A stretch of 64,000 bases of DNA from Pelagomonas calceolata (GCA_918797485.1 CAKKNE010000003.1:3658001-3722000), one strand, 5' to 3'; positions 8,786-18,405 are shown, numbered from the stretch's first letter. The notes: generated by a model from the sequence alone, not told the origin. A program made the numbers and translations.

Positions 8786-10062
8786 ATGCTCGCACTGCGC
8801 ACGCTGCAGCGCGGCGCGCCGCGATGGCTGGCGACGCGCGCCGCCTCGACGACACCGGTAGCGCTGGTCGGCTGCGGCATGCCCGGCCGCGGCATGGGCT
8901 GGTATCACGTGGCACGCGGCGTACAATGAATTCCCGCGCGAGCTTCACGATTTGTCCGCAGGCCAAGCAGATTCTGGACGGAGACGTGCCCTCGGCCACG
9001 TTGACCGACATCGTCGAGCCCTGGTTCCTCGGGGGAGGAAAGGACGGCCCCGGCGGCGCCGAGTTCGCCGCCTTCAAAGCCGAACACGAGGGCAAGGTGC
9101 GGTTCCACGCGAGCATCGCGGACATGCCAAAACCAGATGGGAAGATGATGGCCATGGCGCGGACGCGGCGTCTTTTGCACGCCGCGATGGCGTCGACGCG
9201 CGTCGCGGCCGCGCAGGTCTGCACGCGCACGGCGGACATGCCCGGCTACGTCGACGAGCTCGTGGACCACGGCGTGTCCCACGTCTTCCTCGAGAAGCCG
9301 GGAGCCCCGACGGTAGATGAATTAGGACGCATGAAGGACGACTGTGCCAAAAAGGGCGCGACGATCTGGATGGGCTTCAATAAAAATGTGACGGCCTACG
9401 TGACGAAGGGGCGCGAGGCCCTCGCGAAGGTGCCCGGCGGCGACTTCACGCTCGTGCACCACAACGCGTACAAGGCGGACGAGCTCGGCGAGTGCTTCGA
9501 AAGGAACGCGGAGGGCATGCTCAAGAACATGGCCATCCACGAACTCGCTTTGTTGGTCACGTTCTTCGGCGTCAACTCCGAGACCCTGTCGGACGTCGTC
9601 GCCGACAAGGCCTACTCGGACCTGCGGACGGAGAAGGGTCCGTCGTCCGGCGACGACTTCACGGACTTCTCTCGCATCGGATTCACGGTCACGACGAAGG
9701 CAGGAGCCAAGGTCAGCGTCTACGCCGACCGGTGCGGCCTGGAGCTGCCCGACGGCGCGATGGCGGACGGCGGGATGATGTACTCGTCCGTGTCGAAGCT
9801 CGGGATCATCCAGTCGCGCGACATCATGCCGGATGCCGACCTCGTGGCCACGGTCGAAGCTAGAAGCAAGGAGAACCCGGACTGGATGCCCTACTTCCAC
9901 CTCCAGCACGACGACTACATCACGCTGAAGGAGCGGTGCACGGCGCACATCGCGTCTGGGGCTTCGGGCGACCCGGAAGGCATCGCGACGATCCAGGTCG
10001 GCTACGACACCTTGAAATTGGCGGAGACGCTCAAGCCCTTGCTCGAGAAGCAGCTCCTCTAG
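8786..10062 (+). CDS. Gfo/Idh/MocA-family NAD(P)-dependent oxidoreductase
   Basis: Exons 8786-8908, 8962-9156 and 9217-10062 give 387 aa. Exon 1 carries a short leader and the Rossmann motif VALVGCGMPGRGMGWYH. The second exon contains LTDIVEPWFLGGG, and the third the EKP motif (SHVFLEKPGAPTVDEL) with MGFNKN, which marks the active-site region, followed by the beta-sheet substrate domain (HELALLVTFFGVNSETL). These enzymes oxidise or reduce sugars and polyols; the substrate is unknown. Both introns are tiny, and the second is stop-free and a multiple of three, so its retention would add 20 residues inside the Rossmann fold (between KMMAM and VCTRTADMP). The N-terminus (MLALRTLQRGAPRWLATRAA) could be mitochondrial. 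Confidence 0.8.
8909..8961 (+). other. Gfo gene intron 1
   Basis: 53 nt, donor GTGGCACG, end GTCCGCAG, next exon GCCAAGCA. Needed to join the Rossmann motif in one frame to the rest of the protein in another. The introner core is not seen. Confidence 0.65.
9157..9216 (+). other. Gfo gene intron 2, GC-donor, stop-free
   Basis: 60 nt, donor GCGCGGAC, end CCGCGCAG, next exon GTCTGCAC (4 of 8 shared). It carries GCGATGGCGTCGACGCG, an introner core. Both splicing and retention keep the frame. Confidence 0.5.
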
Positions 10063-10167
10063 AAGGCTCCCCACGCCGTCGACGCGACAGACGTGTCTGC
10101 CCCCGACCCAAGACTAACTCCCGCCCTCGTGTATAACATTTCCCATCGAAGGCTAGTTACGCAGGGA

Positions 10168-10884
10168 CTAGTCGTCCTCCTCCATCCACGTCCCCTTCTT
10201 CGCCATGGAGTCCGCGTCCCACGGCAGCGTCACGCAGGCCACTTTTCCCAGAATGGTCCAGCCGTCGTAGGCGTCGTCCATCCTTCGGATGGAGCAGTTG
10301 CCGTTCGCATCGGCGTAGCAGAAGAAGGACCGGTCGCTGAAATCGATTTCGCCCCGGTCGATGATCACGAGGCATTCCTTCTCGTCGATCATCAGTCCGA
10401 GTGAGCCGGACGAGGCCACAATAGCGACGGGATCCAACGCGCCGCAAATGAGATCAGAACCGGGCATCGCCACGACGCCGTACTCGGCACCATGAGCATC
10501 CGGAAAGTCAAATAACCAGAGGCCGTCCTGCTCCGGCGGCTCGGGCGCCATCGGGACCGCGGTCACCTCCGCTTGTGTTAAGCCGGGGTAGATCCCTGCT
10601 ACACGGACGATGCGCGGCCACAGCACGCCGTTATCTAACTGGTCCAAAGGTAAAAAACAAGACGCTTCCCCATGCAACCCTTCCCCGACGCTCTGGACCT
10701 CCGCCTGGGGCGCGGAGGCAAACGGTGACTCGTCGGCCATGGTCAACGCGGTCCCGGCCTCTCCATAACGACTCGTGTCCCAGCCGCCCGCCGGCTCGCT
10801 TCGTAGGATTGTCCTTCGTGGCTGTCTTGCGACGGGCGCTTGGAGCGCGGCGGCGCCGGCGAGGAGTAAGGTGGCGCGCTGCAT
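10168..10884 (-). CDS. Unknown protein with plastid-type leader
   Basis: A 238-aa single-exon protein. The leader MQRATLLLAGAAALQAPVARQ has a hydrophobic core and an ALQAP step like the plastid leaders of neighbouring genes. The mature part is acidic and has no recognised family. Visible stretches are LPLDQLDNGVLWPRIVRVAG, PGSDLICGALDPVAIVASSG, ECLVIIDRGEIDFSD and CVTLPWDADS, suggesting an alternating-strand fold. Its promoter (10885-11337 side) contains a copy of the shared dyad at 11103-11121. Function not assignable. Confidence 0.6.
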   Translation of the reverse strand: MQRATLLLAGAAALQAPVARQPRRTILRSEPAGGWDTSRYGEAGTALTMADESPFASAPQAEVQSVGEGLHGEASCFLPLDQLDNGVLWPRIVRVAGIYPGLTQAEVTAVPMAPEPPEQDGLWLFDFPDAHGAEYGVVAMPGSDLICGALDPVAIVASSGSLGLMIDEKECLVIIDRGEIDFSDRSFFCYADANGNCSIRRMDDAYDGWTILGKVACVTLPWDADSMAKKGTWMEEDD

Positions 10885-11337
10885 GGTGAATTAGTTTGTG
10901 GGGCTCCCGGAGCGAGTGCTTCACGGCTGCGGGCGCTGCACACACTGTCGTCGCCACACGCTGGCTGGTGTCCGTACAGCGGGACGCGCGTCAATGTGCA
11001 AAGCCCTGGAGCTGTGCGGTAACTCCCGCCAACCCTGGCTAGCTGTGCTGTGTTTTAGCACCGGCCTCGCCCGCAAAAACACTGACATGCAAGCTGAGTT
11101 ATCTAGCGTCGACACACTAGCCCTAATGTCAAGGACATTAGGTCCTATCTCGTCAAGGACCTAGGCAACTCGATGGTAGCTGCCTATGGCAACCGGGGAG
11201 GAATGGGGTCGGACTCGGCGGAGTCCGAGACGAGCTCCGAGACGCGCGCGACAGTAGACGCTCCGTCCACTAGTCCTAGCACCGTAACGAACAATAACCC
11301 GCCAGACGCCATCGCCGCAATAACAATCAAGAGATAA
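10885..11337. promoter_or_regulatory. Region upstream of the 10168-10884 gene
   Basis: 453 bp holding the promoter dyad at 11103-11121 and, at 11184-11337 on the minus strand, an open stretch with a hydrophobic segment (YLLIVIAAMASGGLLFVTVL) that could be an alternative 3' exon or UTR of the acyltransferase gene. No independent gene is supported. Confidence 0.35.
11103..11121 (-). promoter_or_regulatory. Promoter dyad, copy 2 (short spacer)
   Basis: GCTAGTGT, five bases, CGCTAG on the minus strand, about 220 bp upstream of the start at 10884. Confidence 0.5.
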
Positions 11338-12733
11338 TTACGCACACCGGCCCAGCGCAGAAGACACCAGGAACTCGCGGTACGCCAGGGGGCCCTCGCG
11401 CGACGCCCACAATGCCGCCGCGTCCGCCTCCGAGACGTCGAGAGCCTTGCGATACGCGTCCACATCCTTCACCTCGAGCTGCGACGCCTCCACTCTAGAA
11501 ACATAAGCGCGAGCCGCGTCCGTACACCCATCCAAATCCAAACCCAATAAAAGCTTGCAGGTCCGCGTCTCCGGCATGGCCCAGGCCAGGTCATCGGGCG
11601 GCCTTTTATAAAGTTTCCGACACCGTCGCTGCAATCTCTGATCATCATGGGAATGATTGGACAAAAGTACTTGCAAGCACTCGGCAATACTACCACGGAC
11701 CCGACCCGCGAAATCGGAAGGAGTCTCATCAGCTTCCTTGGACGTCACATCCAGGAACTCCACTTCCATGCCGTGATGCAGATCAAAGGTAGCCCGTATG
11801 AAGTGCCAGACCATGTTGCTTGGATCATTCGTAGGGTCATATGAAGAACGATGGTAGCGCACGGCCACGGGCTGCACCGTGTGCCCCAATCGGAACGCGC
11901 CGTCCTTGAACGCCAACACTTGTCTCCCGTCGGACGTCTGGCCCTCGGCGAAGACTAGGAACTGGGGCGCGTCTTTCTCAGACAATTTCGACGTCATGTC
12001 CTGCCCAGCCTTCGCCCTTGATTCTGAGGACGACTTGTCCACGAGCACGAACTCCAAAGCGCGCAGCACGGACGCGACCATGGGGATCGACGCCTGCGTC
12101 GAACGACAGCGTCGCGAATCTGCCTCCGTTCACTCGCGAGACGCGTAGATTGTCATGCGGCCGCGTCGACGGCGTCGCGGTGGCGTGGCCGACGCCATCG
12201 ACGCGAACTTGAAGTTCGGAAACGGTCAGAAACAGACGCTGAGTCACCACTGTTTCGATCTCCGCCATGCCACACGGCGTCAGGATCGAAGTGAGGTAAA
12301 AAGTTTCCACAAATGAGACGTGATTGGAGCAGATGATTTTGGCTTCCGGCGATGGTTTTCCGGTCTGTTGGATGTAGTGGTAGCCTAAGCAGAAGAGGCC
12401 CGCTCGGATGCCTCTCATGGCTATCGCGAGGAGACAGCGGCGGCCGCAGGACCGCGCCGGCAAGCACGCCGCCAGGGCGGCCGTGCAGCCCGTCGAGGTG
12501 AACACGACGATGAAGAGCACGATGCGCGTCAGGGCTAGCGGGAGGATGAGCAGCGTGTAGAGCGACCGGAGCGGAGTGCCACATAAAGGCGTGCTCCGGT
12601 TCCTGAGAGAATCTCGCTCGTTATCTTTCAACGGAAAGGCGCCGCTCTTGACGGCCTCGAGGACTTCTTCTCGTGTCTTCGTAGGTGCCGAGGCGGCGGC
12701 TCGCGACGGTGCGGCGCCGACAGGCATTGGCAT
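11338..12733 (-). CDS. Lysophospholipid acyltransferase (LPCAT/PlsC-like)
   Basis: Re-acylates lysophospholipids in the ER membrane. Exons 12733-12209 and 12093-11338 give 426 aa. Two or three hydrophobic stretches (LYTLLILPLALTRIVLFIVV) precede the PlsC domain. Block 1 is SNHVSFVETFYL, with Glu where most members have Asp (H-x4-D). The later blocks are IPMVASVLRALEFVLVDK and LVFAEGQTSDGRQVLAFK, the latter matching the EGTTSNG-type block of LPCATs. Start MPMPVGAAPS is the first Met before family similarity. The intron joins SELQ to ASIPM. The C-terminal third is helical with no EF-hand visible. The head-to-head neighbour is the La protein. Confidence 0.75.
12094..12208 (-). other. LPCAT-like gene intron, introner-type
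   Basis: 115 nt, donor GTTCGCGT, end TCGACGCAG, next exon GCGTCGAT. It contains GCGTCGATGGCGTC and GACGCCGTCGACGCG cores. The phase-0 join is required by both flanking frames. Confidence 0.65.
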
Positions 12734-13242
12734 TCGCCTCGACGGCGTGCGGAGCAGCTGCAAAAGTGCGTGGTATTCGTGTCGTAGAGCGATGCGATTA
12801 GCTAGCACCTTCGTCGCGCCGCAGGGCTGCCCACGAGTTTGGACTGTTGGCAGCCCAAATCCGAGCGTGCGGGGGGTTTGGAGCTTTCCCTCCGGTAGGG
12901 ATGCGGTGCAACCAGGCGTTTGAATGAAGGCGTGTGGGGAGTTGTTCACGCGTGCGCTAGTGTGTGTCGACGCTAGGTTAATCACACAGCCTGGCAATCG
13001 GGCGATTTTAGCACTGCACGCGCACGCACGGTCATTCTGGCATTGCGTGCATCGAACTGCTAGCCTAGGTCTACGCTGCCGCGGCGAACCACAGCTTCGC
13101 GCTTCTCACTGCGCAAGACAGCCTCACTGCAGCAGCAGCTTGCACAGGCGGCGCCGGGCTAAGTCGACGCTGTCGCAGCGCAACAACAGCGCACAGAACA
13201 GCAACAGCCTCACTGCAGCAGTAGCGCCGTGCCGCAGCAGCC
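12734..13242. promoter_or_regulatory. Divergent promoter region, acyltransferase / La protein
   Basis: 509 bp. It holds the promoter dyad at 12956-12977, tandem GCAGCAGC/CACTGCAGCAGC stretches near 13125-13235, and an introner-core-like CCTCGACGGCGTGC near 12739-12752 that may be a 5'-UTR intron relic of the acyltransferase. Confidence 0.4.
12956..12977 (+). promoter_or_regulatory. Promoter dyad, copy 3
   Basis: GCTAGTGT, seven bases, CGCTAGG; about 220 bp from the acyltransferase start and 265 bp from the La start. Confidence 0.5.
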
Positions 13243-14226
13243 ATGGCCGAAGCGCCGGCGCCCGCGCCCAGCGCCGAGGATGAATTAGCCACGAAAATAT
13301 TAAGGCAGGTCGAGTACTACTTCTCCGACGACTCGTACCCATTCGACGACTACATAAAGAGCCAAGAGACCGATGGCTGGACGCCGCTGGCCACGATCGC
13401 GGCCTTCAAGAAGATGGTCTCGTATACCACTGATTTGGACGTCATCCGCAGTGCCCTCAAAGCGTCGGACGCCCTCGACCTCGATGATAGTGGAGAGAAC
13501 CTGAAACGGCGCTATGTCACGCCCGACCAGGACCCGCACAAGGAACGCATAGTGCACGCGTCGGGCTTTGGCGTCGACGGCGGCAAGGAAGCCGTCGAGA
13601 CGAATATAGGGAAGGCCCTGGAGCGCTTCGGGAGCGTGGAGGACGTCCGCGCTCTTAGGAATTTGTCCCAGGATGGACGATTGTTGGATGGGAGCGCCTT
13701 CGTGCGCTTCGCCAAAAAGGAGGACGCCGAGAGCGCGGTCGAGATGTCGGGCTGCGTCATTTCCGGACGGAAGATCGGGCTCATGACTTCTGTGGACTGG
13801 TTCACGCGACTGGAGAAGAAGCGCGCGTCCATGAAGAAGAAGCGCGAGGAGAAGGACAAAAGGCCGCCGGTACCGAAGAAGGAAAATATTCCGGGCTGCG
13901 TCTTGCGGTTTGAGAAGTTGGAAAGTGTCCCGGAGTGCTCCCGGGAGGACCTTCGCAGTTGCTGCGAGAAGGCCGGCGGTCAGGTGAAGTACGTCGAGTT
14001 TTCGCGCGGCGACGCGGTGGGACACGTGCGGCTCGGCGCGCCGGGCATCCTCGAGAAGCTGACGTCTGAGCCGTCCATCAAGGATACGAAGGTCACTGCT
14101 TCTGTTCTCGATGGAGACGCCGAGAAGGACTACTACGCGCGCCTCGAGGAGACGGCCGCCGCGTCGCGGAAGCGGGGCGGCGGACGGCGGGGCGGTGGGA
14201 GGCGGGGCAAGCGCCAGCGCAACTAA
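13243..14226 (+). CDS. La-type RNA-binding protein
   Basis: La proteins bind the UUU-OH 3' ends of RNA polymerase III transcripts and chaperone small RNAs in the nucleus. The 327-aa protein starts with a La motif (ILRQVEYYFSDDSYPFDDYI, GWTPLATIAAFKKM), then an RRM (residues about 100-185; SVEDVRALRN, GSAFVRFAKKEDAE) and a second, shorter xRRM-like region (CVLRFEKLESVP, VKYVEFSRGDAVGHVRL). The C-terminus is an Arg/Gly-rich basic tail (RGGGRRGGGRRGKR). Single exon; the start is supported by a Kozak-like GCAGCCATGG. Length is a little below animal La. Confidence 0.9.
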   Translation: MAEAPAPAPSAEDELATKILRQVEYYFSDDSYPFDDYIKSQETDGWTPLATIAAFKKMVSYTTDLDVIRSALKASDALDLDDSGENLKRRYVTPDQDPHKERIVHASGFGVDGGKEAVETNIGKALERFGSVEDVRALRNLSQDGRLLDGSAFVRFAKKEDAESAVEMSGCVISGRKIGLMTSVDWFTRLEKKRASMKKKREEKDKRPPVPKKENIPGCVLRFEKLESVPECSREDLRSCCEKAGGQVKYVEFSRGDAVGHVRLGAPGILEKLTSEPSIKDTKVTASVLDGDAEKDYYARLEETAAASRKRGGGRRGGGRRGKRQRN

Positions 14227-14233
14227 AACATTC

Positions 14234-15885
14234 TTACTTGAAGATACCATCGAGTAGAGGGTTCGACAGTAACCTTTGGGGATCATAGGTCGCGCGAGCG
14301 TCCGCGAAGTGCGTCAGCGCGTCATCACCCAGGCGCTTCTTCAACCGCTCCTGGACGCGCGCGTCGCCCTCGACCTTCGCCCAGTGCTCGAGGGCACCAT
14401 AAACAGGCCAGAGGTCGCTTTCGCACCTCCCCTTGTACTGCCGGAACGCGTCGCCGATGCTCTTCCGCACGCGCTCGTCGTCGGAGGGTAGGTACCTGCG
14501 AGAGACAACCTCTGATGGAGCCGAGGCGCGTCGATGGCGTGAGAGAGACGCCGTTTACGGTACATGATAATCCCGACCCAGCTAAAGAGCGCGTCCTCCG
14601 TCGTCGACCGCGCCGGGGACAAGAGAGAGGAAGAACCGGCCGTCCAGCGCTGCTCTATCGGTGCTGGGGCGGGAATACCTTCACTTTCAATAATGTCGAG
14701 CAGTCTCAGCATGTAGCGCATGTCCTTCCCGTCCGGTGCTGACCGCGTGCCGGCGGGGAAGCAGCACTCGTTGACCCACTGCTGGCCGCCACATTCAAAA
14801 TTCAGTTTCGTGGACGAGTCGCCGACGTGCGTCCCTTGCGACCGCCTCCAGAACTCCGCCTCCGCTCTATTGATCTTCTTCACATGTTCTAGGTCGAGCG
14901 GCTTGACGGCTAGGAGCGCGTCGCGCAATTCCGCAAATCCTAGACCCTCTCCATCGTCGCCACTCACGTCTTTCAACAACGACCGGAAGGGCTCGAGGCG
15001 ATACTCCATGTCATGCCTAGGTTCGTAGCCCTGGCCCGCGCCCAAGACGCCGTCGACCGTCGGGTTATTGGACACGACCACCACAGCATCGGCGAACGGG
15101 ATCCACATGAACCGCACATGCCTATTATCTTGTATGAGTTCCGCGTGTCTCTGTATAACCTCCTGCCTCGTCAGAACTTGCGTCCTTTCCCGCAGCAGAT
15201 GCTTGGGAACACATCGTAATGTCAAAGTCAAAGTGACACCTAGTAATCCAAGAGAACAGGGAAACGCATGAAAGTCCGCATCTCCACGTTTTTTTGTGAC
15301 GACGCCCTGACCAGGAGTGGCGACGGTCATCTCCAGAACATGCTCGTCGACGGGCGGCAGACACGCCCCCGTCCCGTGCGCGCCGGCGCCCACGAAGCCG
15401 CCGACTTGTTGCGCCGCGATCGAGGCCAAATTCTCGAGCGTCAAATTGTGGGGCTCGAGAGCTTCGAGCACCTGCTCGACGCGACACCCGGCCTCGACGG
15501 TGACTGTTCTGTTTTCGACATCCACATTTAACACCTTATCTAACAGAGCCAGGTTGATGAGGGAAGACCCGTCCTCCGCGAACGCGAGGCCGTTCGGCGA
15601 CAGGGCCCCTCCCACCGGCCGGATCCGCTCGTTCCTTGATGCATGCTCGGCCACGATCTGTATCGCTTCGTGGCGCGTCTCGGGCGTCTTCACATGCACC
15701 GAACAGGCGTGCGTGCCGGACCAGTTGACGACGTTTTCTAGCTCGTCCTCTTCTGCTTTTGTTTGTGTCGCGAGGAGCAGCGCCGCCGCCGCGGCGAGCG
15801 GCGTCCAATTCGAGGGTCCGGACGCGGCGGTCGTGCGCGCATGGCGCAGCGGCGCCGCGCGCGCGACGCGGAGCAGCAGGAGCAT
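14234..15885 (-). CDS. GLDH: L-galactono-1,4-lactone dehydrogenase (plant type)
   Basis: Last step of plant-type ascorbate synthesis in the inner mitochondrial membrane, passing electrons to cytochrome c. Exons 15885-14564 and 14495-14234 give 527 aa. After a leader and a hydrophobic anchor (PLAAAAALLLATQTKA) come the VAO-type FAD domain (NWSGTHACSV, RIRPVGGALSPNG, GGFVGAGAHGTGA, PPVDEHV) and the ALO-type C-terminus (YGALEHWAKVE, the conserved HWAK). Animal gulonolactone oxidases lack this exact pattern, so GLDH is the best call. The intron reconstitutes IIMYLPSDDERV across the exon join. The 3' end lies only 7 bp from the convergent La gene. Confidence 0.88.
14496..14563 (-). other. GLDH intron, introner-type
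   Basis: 68 nt, donor GTACCGTA, end CTCGCAG, next exon GTACCTAC: the first five of eight bases match, as expected for an aged target duplication. The core CACGCCATCGACGCG is central. Confidence 0.75.
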
Positions 15886-16515
15886 GACGAATGCGTCGAC
15901 GGCGTACCCGCGTGCAGCCTGCAGCAGCTCGTGCGTTGACTGCGCGCAGCGATTCTCTGGCGTTTTCTTCTCCTGGGCGTTGCTGCACCAATGGATGAGT
16001 GCGTTTTAATGCAAAACCTCGCACGTTGACGATTTTTGCAGAGCATTCAACAACGACGCAGACAAGCATGCTTGCTAGTGTCTTACAGCTCTAGCCCGGC
16101 GCCAACTCAGCGCAAAGGACGATCCCACCGAGATATAGACGACGGAGGCCTCTTCTATTCAAGTAAAGTCCCCCGGCAGCGCGCGCGTCGGCGGGTGACG
16201 CGCGGAGTCCCTCGTTATACGACGGCGCCTTCCGGTCCTTGCCGTCCTTAGGTTATCTTTCGCGTCGATGGCGCCTGGCTGCACCTAAGTTCGCTGTTCT
16301 CGTTATCCGGATATTGAGCTAGTTATAACCCACTAGGCATCCCTAGATCATGAAGTAGCGCTTGCGCAGTGTGGTTTTGGTGCTGGGCAGTGTGGCGGCA
16401 GCCGGTGGGACCAGCCGGCGCGGAGATCCTGGTGGCCTTGGGGCGTTGAGAACTTGGCAAGGGTTCTGGTGGCCCTTGTTGGGCAGCCCAAGGGACCAGC
16501 GGCGGCTAGGAGGCC
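15886..16515. promoter_or_regulatory. Divergent promoter region, GLDH / lectin-RING receptor
   Basis: 630 bp. It holds the promoter dyad at 16074-16095 and an isolated introner-core half (GCGTCGATGGCGCC near 16263). No supportable gene. Confidence 0.4.
16074..16095 (+). promoter_or_regulatory. Promoter dyad, copy 4
   Basis: GCTAGTGT, CTTACAG, CTCTAGC; about 190 bp upstream of GLDH and 420 bp upstream of the receptor gene. Confidence 0.5.
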
Positions 16516-18405
16516 ATGGCCTTCCCCGCTCTGAGGCGCGCTTTGGTGGCGGTCGCGCTGTGTCGCGTCGTGGACGGCTGTGACTGCTGGGGGTGGTGGA
16601 CCTGCACCTGCTCTTGGAATTTTTGCACCTGCGCCGCAGCGCCGGCGCCGGCGCCCGCGCCCGCACCGGCGCCGGCTCCGGCGCCAGCCCCGGCGCCGGC
16701 GCCAGCCCCGGCCCCGGCGCCGGGCGACGACAACTCGGGTTCGGTCGGGGCGACCAGCGGCTCCTTCGTGTACGTCGATCAAGCGAAGAGCTTCGACGAC
16801 GCGCGCGCGTACTGCCGCGCGAACTATCACGACCTCGCGTCGATCCACAGCTCCAGCGAGAATGCGGTAGTAGCGGCGCTTTGTCCCGGTGAATCATGCT
16901 GGATCGGGGGCTCCGACGCGGCCCAAGAGGGCACGTGGACCTGGTCGGACGGCACGGCGTGGGACTACGAGACCTGGAGAAGCAATCAGCCCGATAATTG
17001 GAATAATGATGAAGACTGTCTACAAATTAGATCCGATGACAAGTGGAACGACGGTAGTTGCAATGCCGATGATGATCAACCGTTCGTGTGCGAGACGCAG
17101 GTGGCGGCTGATTACGCTCAATGCATGCAGTGGTTCGGCAGCACCGAGTACGGTGGCGGATACGACCATTGCTGTTTCCGCCTTGACAACAACGCGCTCA
17201 CGTGCCCGACGTGGGAGTCACGCTGCTCGGATCTAGTCAGCGGCGAGGCAGACTACGCTCAATGCATGCGATGGGCTGGCAGCACCGCGTACGGTGGGAA
17301 ATACGACCATTGCTGTTTCCGCCTTGACGACAACGGGCTCACGTGCCCGACATGGGAGTCGCGATGTGAGGCGCTCACGCTGGTCCGGGTCCCGGCGCCG
17401 GGCGACGGCGGCGGCGGCGGCAAAAAGAAGGGCGGCGGCAGCGCCGCCGCCGGCGCCATCGTAATGGGGGTCGGCTTCGCCATCTTCTTAGGCTGCTGCC
17501 TGGCGGCGGTGCTGGCGGAGCAGTGCCGCAAGCGCGCGGCGGAGCGCGACCAGGTCGCGCCGGCGCCGGCGCCCCGGGTCGAGCTCCCACCGCGGTGCGC
17601 GCGGCCGGCGGCCGCGCAGCGCCCGCGCGGCCTGAGGATCGAAAGCGTGGCGGCGACGGAGGCCACCCTCGCGTGGGAGCAGGGCTCCGCGGTGAGCTTC
17701 GAGGTGCAGTGGCGCAGGACCGGGGGCGCCTGGCAGCCGGGCGCGACCGTCAGGAGGAGCAAGGCGCGCGTGACCGATCTGGACGCCGGCGGCGCCTACG
17801 CGTTTCGCGTGCGCGCCTTCGGCGGCGACTGGTCGTACGAGGTCTCGGCGCGGCTGGCGGCACCGGCACCTCGCGCGCGGCCGGCGGCCGCGCAGCGCCC
17901 GCGCGGCCTGAGGATCGAAAGCGTGGCGGCGACGGAGGTCACGCTCGCGTGGGAGCAGGGCTCCGCGCAGAGCTTCGAGGTGCAGTGGCGCAGGACCGGG
18001 GGCGCCTGGCACCCCCGGTGCCTACGCGTCAGGAGGAGCAGGGCGCGCGTGAGCGATCTGGACGCCGGCGGCGCCTACGCGTTTCGCGTGCGCGCCGACG
18101 GCGGCGACTGGTCGTACGAGGTCTCGGCGCGGCTGGCCGCACCGGCGCCGACGCCGGAGCCCCGGGCCGAGCCCGCGCCCCGGGCCGAGCCCGCGCCAGA
18201 GCGTTCGAGCGAAACAGACGAGTGCCCCGTCTGCCTCGAGCGGGCGCGCGATACCGCGTTCATGCCGTGCGGGCACCGGGTCTGCGCCGAATGCGCCCGC
18301 ACACTCTCCGGGACGGCCTGGAGAGGATCGGGGCCGAGGGGCGATAGTGAGTCCCGGTGCCCCGTCTGCCGCCAGCCGTTCACCGGGACTCTCCGGCTCT
18401 TCTGA
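16516..18405 (+). CDS. Receptor-like protein: C-type lectin, transmembrane, FN3 x2, RING
   Basis: A 629-aa single-exon protein with an unusual architecture. A signal peptide (MAFPALRRALVAVALCRVV) leads into a Cys/Trp-rich segment and an Ala-Pro repeat (about residues 41-73). A C-type lectin domain follows (FVYVDQAKSFDDARAYC, CWIGGSD, WSDGTAWDY, DCLQIRSDDKWND, FVC). Then come two Cys-rich repeats (DYAQCM..CCFRLD..CPTWESRC), a Gly/Lys hinge and one membrane helix (AIVMGVGFAIFLGCCLAAVL). On the presumed cytosolic side are two nearly identical fibronectin III-like domains and a C-terminal C3HC4 RING (CPVCLE, FMPCGHRVC, CPVCRQPF). This predicts surface glycan recognition coupled to ubiquitin ligase activity; that link is inference. 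A RING at the extreme C-terminus in the PCGHRVC form is typical of E3 ligases. Confidence 0.85.
   Translation: MAFPALRRALVAVALCRVVDGCDCWGWWTCTCSWNFCTCAAAPAPAPAPAPAPAPAPAPAPAPAPAPAPGDDNSGSVGATSGSFVYVDQAKSFDDARAYCRANYHDLASIHSSSENAVVAALCPGESCWIGGSDAAQEGTWTWSDGTAWDYETWRSNQPDNWNNDEDCLQIRSDDKWNDGSCNADDDQPFVCETQVAADYAQCMQWFGSTEYGGGYDHCCFRLDNNALTCPTWESRCSDLVSGEADYAQCMRWAGSTAYGGKYDHCCFRLDDNGLTCPTWESRCEALTLVRVPAPGDGGGGGKKKGGGSAAAGAIVMGVGFAIFLGCCLAAVLAEQCRKRAAERDQVAPAPAPRVELPPRCARPAAAQRPRGLRIESVAATEATLAWEQGSAVSFEVQWRRTGGAWQPGATVRRSKARVTDLDAGGAYAFRVRAFGGDWSYEVSARLAAPAPRARPAAAQRPRGLRIESVAATEVTLAWEQGSAQSFEVQWRRTGGAWHPRCLRVRRSRARVSDLDAGGAYAFRVRADGGDWSYEVSARLAAPAPTPEPRAEPAPRAEPAPERSSETDECPVCLERARDTAFMPCGHRVCAECARTLSGTAWRGSGPRGDSESRCPVCRQPFTGTLRLF
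16644..16727 (+). repeat. Ala-Pro-coding microsatellite
   Basis: A run of GCGCCG/GCCCCG hexamers encoding about 16 Ala-Pro pairs between the Cys-rich head and the lectin domain; likely a rigid stalk and length-polymorphic. Confidence 0.8.
17113..17372 (+). repeat. Tandem Cys-rich module duplication
   Basis: Two units of about 135 bp (17113-17240 and 17249-17372) encoding DYAQCMxW..STxYGG..YDHCCFRLD..LTCPTWESRC, nearly identical at DNA level, which indicates a recent duplication. Confidence 0.8.
17599..18144 (+). repeat. Tandem FN3-encoding duplication, 276-bp unit
   Basis: Units start at 17599 and 17875 and share long identical stretches with few differences, most of them clustered around the GAWQPGATV / GAWHPRCLRV loop. 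One repeat contains a short extra segment there. Confidence 0.8.

Noticed and set aside
11184-11465. Separate small membrane protein on the minus strand
   Set aside because: Overlaps the end of the acyltransferase in another frame, with no start context; at most an alternative 3' exon.
12087-12206. GCGTCGAT on both sides of the LPCAT intron as an 8-bp target duplication
   Set aside because: Removing exactly one copy plus the interior does not preserve frame; GCGTCGAT is part of the introner core and probably coincidental.
17599-18144. 276-bp repeats as a transposon
   Set aside because: Each unit encodes one FN3 domain in frame, has no inverted ends or target duplications, and is best explained as exon-internal domain duplication.
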